Assembly (NCBI GenBank): GCA_036655975.1
Contig: JAVVPD010000026.1
Coordinates: forward strand, 1 to 27,766
DNA: 27,766 nt
Direction of reading: 5' to 3'
From: CASQEL01 sp036655975
Lineage (GTDB): Bacteria > Desulfobacterota > Desulfovibrionia > Desulfovibrionales > Desulfovibrionaceae
In this document: positions 23,090 through 27,766 of the stretch, piece by piece
Layout: each line of letters begins with the position of its first letter
Numbering within the stretch: the stretch's first letter is position 1
Position numbers and translations under genes: made by a program
The notes under the pieces: model-generated
What the model was told of the DNA's origin: nothing
What the model saw: only the letters and a program-made list of their open reading frames with translations
Database searches by the model: none

Positions 23090-25474
23090 TTAGCGGACAA
23101 CGGATCGAGGCTTGCTGCCGTCAGCTGGGCCAATAATACCGTCACGTTCCAATTGTTCGACCAGGCGGGCTGCCCGGTTAAAACCGATTTTAAAGCGTCT
23201 TTGCACGAAAGAAATGGAGGCCTTACCTTGGTCGCTCACAAAGTTTTGTACTTCGGGATACAAGGGGTCATTGGCGGCATCGCCACCACTGGACTGTCCT
23301 GCCACCACCATTTCACTCCCCCACTCTGCAAAGTCAATGCGGTAGGAAGGAGGAAGCTGGTGCTTCCAATATTCTACCACGGCAATCACTTCTTCGTCAC
23401 TCACAAAAGGAGCGTGCAGACGTTGCAGGCGTCCGCCACTAGGCTTAAACAGCATGTCCCCTTTGCCGAGCAGATGTTCCGCCCCCACGGTATCGAGAAT
23501 GGTGCGCGAGTCATGTTTGGATGTGACTTGAAATGATATGCGGCACGGGAAATTGGCCTTAATAAGTCCGGTAACAACGTCCACACTGGGGCGCTGGGTG
23601 GCGAGAATCATATGAATGCCTGCCGCGCGCGCCAATTGAGCCAGACGCACAATGCTGGTTTCCACTTCGCGGGCGGCGGTGAGCATTAAGTCTGCCAGTT
23701 CGTCAATAATGATGACAAGATAGGGCAATCTTTCAAGATCTGACAAATCTGCGGGCAAATTCGCGCCATAACTGAGAAGCTTCTGGTTAAAACCGCTGAT
23801 ATTACGTACACCAAGGCGGGCCATGGCTTCGTAACGCTGATCCATTTCGTGGACAGCCCAATCCAAAGCGGTTTTGGCCTGATTCATGTCGGTGACCACA
23901 GGATGCACCAAATGGGGCAAATCGGCGTATACCGCCATTTCGATGCGCTTGGGATCAACAAGCAAAAGTTTTACGTCTTCAGGGCGAGTTTTATATAAAA
24001 ATCCCAATAAAATTGAATTTAAGCACACACTTTTTCCCGCGCCTGTAGCCCCTGCCACTAATAAATGTGGCATGCGCGCAAGGTCTGCCATAACAGGCTG
24101 CCCCGAAATATCCTTGCCCAAAGCCATGAGCAAACTGCCCGTGGGCTCTTTAAAGGCTTTAACTTCAAACATTTCACGTAAAAATACTGTTTCGCGGGTG
24201 GTATTGGGGATTTCAATGCCCACAGTGTCAGACCCGGGAATAGGCGCTTGAATGCGGATAGCAATGGCTTTCAGCGCCAGTGCCAAGTCGTCACTCAGAT
24301 TGGAAATGCGGCTAACCCGAATACCTGCAGCAGGCCGAACTTCGTACATGGTCACTACCGGCCCAGGGGTGATGCGGACAAGTTCCCCCTGAACACCAAA
24401 ATCCGCCAGACAGGCAATCAGGATTTTGCCCTTGTGCTCCATTTCTTCACGGCTGGCTTTCACCGTTTGCTTCACGGCAGGAGTGGATAGTAAATCCATA
24501 GAGGGGAAAGGTACTTGAGCCTTTTTGCCTTTATGGGGAAGCAAGGCGTCCACAACAGTAGTCAAAGACATTTTTTTGCTGGACGGTGCGGTATTTTCCG
24601 CCTTTTCTGCTGCTGGGGCAACATATTCCACAAATTCTGGTTTGGAAACGAGGGAAGCACTCGGTGCTACTGGTATGGCTTCAGAAGGAGCTACGGGGCT
24701 AGGCATGTGGCTGGGATGTACATTCTCGCAAGATTGCGCGGCAGGCATAAACATTTCGTCGTGCCTGTCATCACCTATTGTGCCAATGTCGTTCATACTG
24801 TCGTTGCCAGTATGCGGCAGTACGGGGGGTAATGCCGTTTTGGACGGTTTGGAGATGAATTTATCCGTCCATTCTGAACATTTGGGAAATTTAAACTTGG
24901 GCAGGGCAATGATGATTTTGGGGAAAGGTACCGCATCAATGTTCAAGTTATTCTTTAAATATGCCCAAAATTTTTGCGAAAGAGATATCCACGAAATATC
25001 AAACGAAAGTTGCGTGGCGATGAGCACAATAAAAAACACCACCAAGGATGAGCCACCGGGACTCAAATAAACGCTCATATTGTCATACAGGGCGCGGCCC
25101 ACCATGCCACCGCCGTGGATATCGCCGAGAGTCCAATCCCACGTGGCGCCCGCGCACAACAGACATAGGGTGAGCAAAAAGTAACCACACCAGCGCCACC
25201 ACAAGAGTTCAAAGGTGGCAGACACATAGCCCGCCCCTAAAGCACCAAAAATTAAAGGCCACACATAGGCGGCAATACCAAAAACATCATTCAAAAAACC
25301 GGCAATATACGCTCCCAAAAGCCCCGCTCTATTGCTGACAACGCTATTTCCGCTCACCACATGATTAAGACTGGGATCATTGACATTGAAGGTCAAAAGA
25401 CTCAGTAAAAGCAAAAGCCCCCAAAAGAGCAAAAATAATCCGAAGAGCTCGCGCGTGAGCTTCTGACCGTTCGT
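23090..25474 (-). CDS. ftsK: DNA translocase FtsK (about 794 aa)
   Basis: This is the septal DNA pump coordinating chromosome segregation with division. The N-terminal region is hydrophobic with about four membrane segments (to about residue 175), followed by a Pro/Ala/Ser-rich linker. The motor has Walker A GATGAGKS near 475-482, LLLVDPKRIEMAVY near 505 and LARAAGIHMILATQRPS near 615. The C-terminal winged-helix gamma domain, which reads KOPS sites, starts near 725 (LYPEVQNFVSDQGKASISF). The first canonical start in frame is TTG at 25432, inside the first membrane segment. The frame is open further upstream, and AGGAGG stands eight bases before an in-frame ACG at 25474, which gives an N-terminus TNGQKLTREL like that of homologues. 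I therefore extended the gene to 25474 as a suspected ACG start. Confidence 0.88.
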   Translation of the reverse strand, partial: TNGQKLTRELFGLFLLFWGLLLLLSLLTFNVNDPSLNHVVSGNSVVSNRAGLLGAYIAGFLNDVFGIAAYVWPLIFGALGAGYVSATFELLWWRWCGYFLLTLCLLCAGATWDWTLGDIHGGGMVGRALYDNMSVYLSPGGSSLVVFFIVLIATQLSFDISWISLSQKFWAYLKNNLNIDAVPFPKIIIALPKFKFPKCSEWTDKFISKPSKTALPPVLPHTGNDSMNDIGTIGDDRHDEMFMPAAQSCENVHPSHMPSPVAPSEAIPVAPSASLVSKPEFVEYVAPAAEKAENTAPSSKKMSLTTVVDALLPHKGKKAQVPFPSMDLLSTPAVKQTVKASREEMEHKGKILIACLADFGVQGELVRITPGPVVTMYEVRPAAGIRVSRISNLSDDLALALKAIAIRIQAPIPGSDTVGIEIPNTTRETVFLREMFEVKAFKEPTGSLLMALGKDISGQPVMADLARMPHLLVAGATGAGKSVCLNSILLGFLYKTRPEDVKLLLVDPKRIEMAVYADLPHLVHPVVTDMNQAKTALDWAVHEMDQRYEAMARLGVRNISGFNQKLLSYGANLPADLSDLERLPYLVIIIDELADLMLTAAREVETSIVRLAQLARAAGIHMILATQRPSVDVVTGLIKANFPCRISFQVTSKHDSRTILDTVGAEHLLGKGDMLFKPSGGRLQRLHAPFVSDEEVIAVVEYWKHQLPPSYRIDFAEWGSEMVVAGQSSGGDAANDPLYPEVQNFVSDQGKASISFVQRRFKIGFNRAARLVEQLERDGIIGPADGSKPRSVVR

Positions 25475-25494
25475 ACGTCTATCCTCCTCTGGGT

Positions 25495-25523
25495 AATAAC
25501 ATTCCCAGATTAAAACCTGTCAA
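25495..25523 (-). promoter_or_regulatory. Possible ftsK promoter
   Basis: TTGACA reads on the minus strand at 25523-25518, a perfect -35, followed after 17 bases by a poor -10, GTTATT. It lies between efp and ftsK, close before the AGGAGG at 25488-25483. This would allow ftsK expression independent of efp. Confidence 0.35.
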
Positions 25524-25540
25524 AAAACACGGATAAGGCA

Positions 25541-25602
25541 GCTTTGAAGGGCGTGTCAGACAAAAAATGCCGTTCTTTGCCTGACATTCGTCACTTCAAA
25601 GC
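25541..25602. repeat. Two-tier inverted repeat between efp and ftsK
   Basis: Outer arms GCTTTGAAG (25541-25549) and CTTCAAAGC (25594-25602) match perfectly. Inner arms TGTCAGACAAA (25554-25564) and TTTGCCTGACA (25576-25586) match except one position. Together they can fold a roughly 62-base hairpin in either transcript. No T-run follows directly, so it is not a simple terminator. Confidence 0.6.
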
Positions 25603-25622
25603 GCGTACCCTGCACAGAAAAA

Positions 25623-26180
25623 TTATTCGCGTCCGAGATATTCCTTGCTGCGGGTGTCAACTTTAATGCGATCGCCTTCATTTACAAAAATGGGTACTTG
25701 CACAATCATTCCCGTTTCAAGCGTGGCAGGTTTGGTGACATTGCTCACCGTATCCCCCTTGGCACCAGGCTCGGTTTTAGTGACTTCTAAAATTAAAGAC
25801 ACCGGAATATCAATATCAAGGGGTTTTTCATTGTACAACAGCACACGGCATTCTTGACCATCTTTTAAAAAGCCTGCTTTGCCGCCTGTGCTTTCTTCGT
25901 TCATATGCAATTGTTCATATGTTGTTAAGTCCATAAAAATAAGTTCGTTACCATCATGATACAAAAATTGCATATCGCGGCTTTCAAGGTTGGGCCGATC
26001 CACTTTTTCCCCAGAGCGGAAGGTGTTGTCTGCCATGCGACCGTTCAAAATATTACGTAATTTAGTACGCACCATGGCACCGCCCTTACCAGGCTTGAAA
26101 TGCTGAAAATCTACTATTTCAAAAGGAACACCGTCAATTTCAATTTTGAGGCCCTTGCGAAAATCTGTGGTTGAATACAT
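25623..26180 (-). CDS. efp: Elongation factor P (185 aa)
   Basis: EF-P relieves ribosome stalling at polyproline. The sequence begins MYSTTDFRKGLKIEIDGVPFEIVDFQHFKPGKGGAM, with Lys32 at the tip of the PGKG loop, the residue that is post-translationally modified in many bacteria. The rest shows the three beta-barrel domains, ending RIKVDTRSKEYLGRE. Length is normal. The start at 26180 has AGGAGA upstream; the frame is open upstream to 26345, but that portion lies inside aroQ and is not EF-P sequence. The gene follows aroQ by 25 bases. No EpmA or EpmB gene is seen in the window. Confidence 0.96.
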   Translation of the reverse strand: MYSTTDFRKGLKIEIDGVPFEIVDFQHFKPGKGGAMVRTKLRNILNGRMADNTFRSGEKVDRPNLESRDMQFLYHDGNELIFMDLTTYEQLHMNEESTGGKAGFLKDGQECRVLLYNEKPLDIDIPVSLILEVTKTEPGAKGDTVSNVTKPATLETGMIVQVPIFVNEGDRIKVDTRSKEYLGRE

Positions 26181-26205
26181 ACGGGGGATTCTCCTATGGA
26201 TGTAC

Positions 26206-26664
26206 CTATTTTTGGGTGTGAAAATGCAGCATAAGGGCCTGAATCGCAAGCGCATAACTTGCAATGCCAAAACCGGCAATAACGCCGATAACATGCCGAC
26301 CAATAAAACTTTTTTGGCGGATAGGCTCTTCACGGGCCAACACATTGCTGATGTGAACCTCGACCGTTGGCACCTTGATCCACGCCAAACAATCCGCTAA
26401 CGCAAGACTTGTATGCGTCAACGCGCCAGCGTTCAAAACAATACCGCTTGTACCCTGCTGCCGCGCCTGTTCAAGGCGATCAATCAGCGCACCCTCGTGA
26501 TTGGATTGAAAAAATTCCAGAGTAAGGAATGTGTCAGCCCCTAGAAGGTTTGTCACCATGTCTGGAAGGTCACGCATCCCCCTGTGTCCATAGATTTCAG
26601 GCTGACGCTCACCAAGCGCGCCCAAATTAGGCCCATTGGCCACAAGAATACTGGGGATTGACAT
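26206..26664 (-). CDS. aroQ: Type II 3-dehydroquinate dehydratase (152 aa)
   Basis: This enzyme catalyses the third step of the shikimate pathway. The N-terminal ILVANGPNLGALGERQPEIYG carries the catalytic Tyr25. QSNHEGALID at 53-62 and NAGALTHTS at 78-86 are the substrate-binding segments; the family norm NPGAYTHTS is altered by P-to-A and Y-to-L. EVHISN supplies the catalytic His104, and RQKSFI follows. The LN-LG-REP consensus is also changed to LGALGERQP. The changes are mild and the catalytic residues are kept. The start at 26664 follows GGAGG. It is first in the aroQ-efp-ftsK-lolA run. Confidence 0.94.
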   Translation of the reverse strand: MSIPSILVANGPNLGALGERQPEIYGHRGMRDLPDMVTNLLGADTFLTLEFFQSNHEGALIDRLEQARQQGTSGIVLNAGALTHTSLALADCLAWIKVPTVEVHISNVLAREEPIRQKSFIGRHVIGVIAGFGIASYALAIQALMLHFHTQK

Positions 26665-26776
26665 TTTTTCCTCCGAAACAGCGCTTTTTCTTCCGCAGGC
26701 TTTGCGTTTGCCTTTTCTGAACGGGCAAGATAGTATTCCGCTTCAAAACAAAAGATTATTTCTTAGTATTGTTGAA

Positions 26777-26805
26777 TTGTCAATATATGAACCTCAAGAC
26801 ATACT
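26777..26805 (+). promoter_or_regulatory. Possible promoter of engB
   Basis: TTGTCA at 26777-26782 and CATACT at 26800-26805 are separated by 17 bases. It lies immediately upstream of the engB start, so any leader would be only a few bases long. The aroQ/engB divergent spacer (26665-26817) contains nothing else I recognise. Confidence 0.35.
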
Positions 26806-26817
26806 TTAAGGCTTGTC

Positions 26818-27444
26818 ATGCAACCTACGCTTATTCTCGAAACTACGGCCTACACTCTGGAACAACTTGCCCACCTTGAGCAAGATCAGGTGGCCCTTGC
26901 CGGACGCTCTAATGTGGGAAAATCTTCATTGGTCAATGCTCTGGCGGGACGCAAGGCCCTTGCTAAAGTCAGTGCCAGCCCCGGAAAAACGCGGTCCATC
27001 AATTTTTATAAAGTTTCCACCGAAGATTTTTTCGTTGTCGACCTGCCCGGCTATGGCTATGCACGATGCAGCAAGGAAGAACGGAACAAGTGGGCAAAAC
27101 TGCTGGAACGCTATCTTGTGACGTGCACCCACCTAAAAGCCTTGGCCCTGCTTCTTGATTGTCGCCTGCCTCCGCAAAATATCGACGTGGCCTTGGCCCA
27201 ATTTGCCCAAGCCCACGATTTGCCCCTGTTGCCCATCTTGACCAAGGCCGATAAATGCAACCAACGTGAACGCAACGATCAACAGCGGGTTTGGAAGGGA
27301 TTGCTCGGCGGCCTGACCCCCATTATAACTTCTGCTCGGGATAAACAGGGAATTACAGACCTTTGGACAGCCCTACACGGAGCTGTTTACGGAGAAAAAG
27401 AACAAGAGGAGCCGTCGCCCCAGTCTTCCTCAGCCGACGCATAA
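26818..27444 (+). CDS. engB: Ribosome biogenesis GTP-binding protein EngB/YsxC (208 aa)
   Basis: This essential GTPase is needed for 50S subunit assembly. G1 is GRSNVGKS at residues 29-36, the G2 threonine is in SPGKTRSINF (T58), G3 is DLPGYGYA from D75, G4 is TKAD at 142-145, and G5 is in TSARDKQG. The size matches the family, with a short Glu/Ser-rich tail beyond the usual end. The start at 26818 has AAGG six bases upstream. It is transcribed divergently from aroQ and convergent with the CDF-type gene 18 bases beyond. Confidence 0.95.
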   Translation: MQPTLILETTAYTLEQLAHLEQDQVALAGRSNVGKSSLVNALAGRKALAKVSASPGKTRSINFYKVSTEDFFVVDLPGYGYARCSKEERNKWAKLLERYLVTCTHLKALALLLDCRLPPQNIDVALAQFAQAHDLPLLPILTKADKCNQRERNDQQRVWKGLLGGLTPIITSARDKQGITDLWTALHGAVYGEKEQEEPSPQSSSADA

Positions 27445-27462
27445 GAGTCATGCCCCACGGGA

Positions 27463-27766
27463 TTATACCAAAGGTTCCATATGAATGACAATGCGGCCCA
27501 GTGCAGGCAATTGCAGCCGCAAGAGTTGTTCTAATTGTACCGAGGCGTTATGGGCAGCTTCCAGAGTGGTGTTTCCGTCCATGCGGCAGTGGAAGGACAG
27601 GCAAATGCCGGGGGTAAAGCCGTTATCAACGTGTTGATAGGCCCGAAGGCGATGACAATCCGTAATAGTGCCTTGTTGCCGCATACCTGCCGCAATAACG
27701 GATTCGATATGTGCAATTTCGTGTGCGGGAACAGGAATATCGGGGCTAAGATTCGGGGTGCTTTCC
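27463..27766 (-). CDS. Cation diffusion facilitator, C-terminal domain (5' part beyond window)
   Basis: The frame is open from the window edge to TAA at 27463-27465, about 100 residues. It contains CHRLRAYQ, ICLSFHCRMDG, TTLEAAHNASVQLEQLL and a final IVIHMEP. The H-x-L-R, AH and IH-x-EP pattern matches the cytoplasmic metal-binding dimerisation domain of CDF (zinc/iron/manganese) transporters. The membrane domain would be upstream, outside the window, so I cannot confirm it is present. An internal ATG exists at 27684 but is unlikely to be the start, since the family similarity extends above it. Confidence 0.72.
   Translation of the reverse strand, partial: ESTPNLSPDIPVPAHEIAHIESVIAAGMRQQGTITDCHRLRAYQHVDNGFTPGICLSFHCRMDGNTTLEAAHNASVQLEQLLRLQLPALGRIVIHMEPLV

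Noticed and set aside
1..27766. CRISPR arrays, tRNA or rRNA genes, insertion sequences or integrase
   Set aside because: No regularly spaced repeats, cloverleaf-like sequences or transposase/integrase motifs were seen on either strand.

Overview
The window most likely comes from a Desulfovibrionaceae-like, anaerobic, hydrogen-metabolising member of the Desulfobacterota, probably a draft or metagenome assembly because two 10-base N runs interrupt genes. The reasons are a selenocysteine-type [NiFe] hydrogenase with MvhA/G/D-like subunits beside a PsrA/PsrB-like molybdoenzyme, together with a Gram-negative housekeeping set (lolA, ftsK, efp, aroQ, recN, engB). No rRNA, tRNA, CRISPR array, transposase or integrase is visible.

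Layout. (1) 1-5708, minus strand: a two-gene defence-type module made of a PLD-nuclease/SNF2-like helicase followed, with a 1-base TAATG overlap, by a large Eco57I-like N6-adenine methyltransferase that runs off the left edge. It looks more AT-rich than the rest. (2) 5709-5995: a palindrome-rich spacer. (3) 5996-6883, plus strand: an Smr-domain protein whose terminator lies inside the convergent hydrogenase-operon gene. (4) 13071-6872, minus strand: a compact six-gene operon in the order PsrA-like molybdopterin oxidoreductase, PsrB-like four-cluster ferredoxin, hydrogenase small subunit, hydrogenase large subunit, maturation protease, ferredoxin-MvhD fusion. (5) 13266-14837, plus strand: a DUF486 membrane protein and an MFS transporter. 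(6) 21210-14849, minus strand: RdgC-like protein split into two reading frames, two Opp/Dpp permeases, RecN and a YwrD-type gamma-glutamyltransferase. (7) 21475-22260, plus strand: an RluB/RsuA-family pseudouridine synthase, then a strong bidirectional terminator. (8) 26664-22389, minus strand: aroQ, efp, ftsK, lolA. (9) engB on the plus strand and the C-terminal part of a CDF cation transporter at the right edge.

The main result is in region 4. The hydrogenase large-subunit frame meets a TGA at 8205-8207 exactly where the proximal nickel-ligand cysteine of the DPCxxCxxH motif belongs. The frame then continues as M-S-C-A-T-H plus a C-terminal extension and stops two bases before the protease gene. 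The TGA is therefore best read as selenocysteine (Sec455), and a plausible SECIS hairpin follows it. Sec-containing Mvh/Vhu-type hydrogenases are known, but here the usual HdrABC partner is replaced by a cytoplasmic PsrA/PsrB-like molybdoenzyme. This suggests a soluble complex linking H2 to a sulfur-type (thiosulfate, polysulfide or similar) or other oxyanion substrate; the substrate is not readable from sequence.

Other points worth checking are the apparent ACG start of ftsK, the in-frame TAA splitting the RdgC-like gene, the nested inverted repeat between efp and ftsK, and the palindromes around the start of the defence module.
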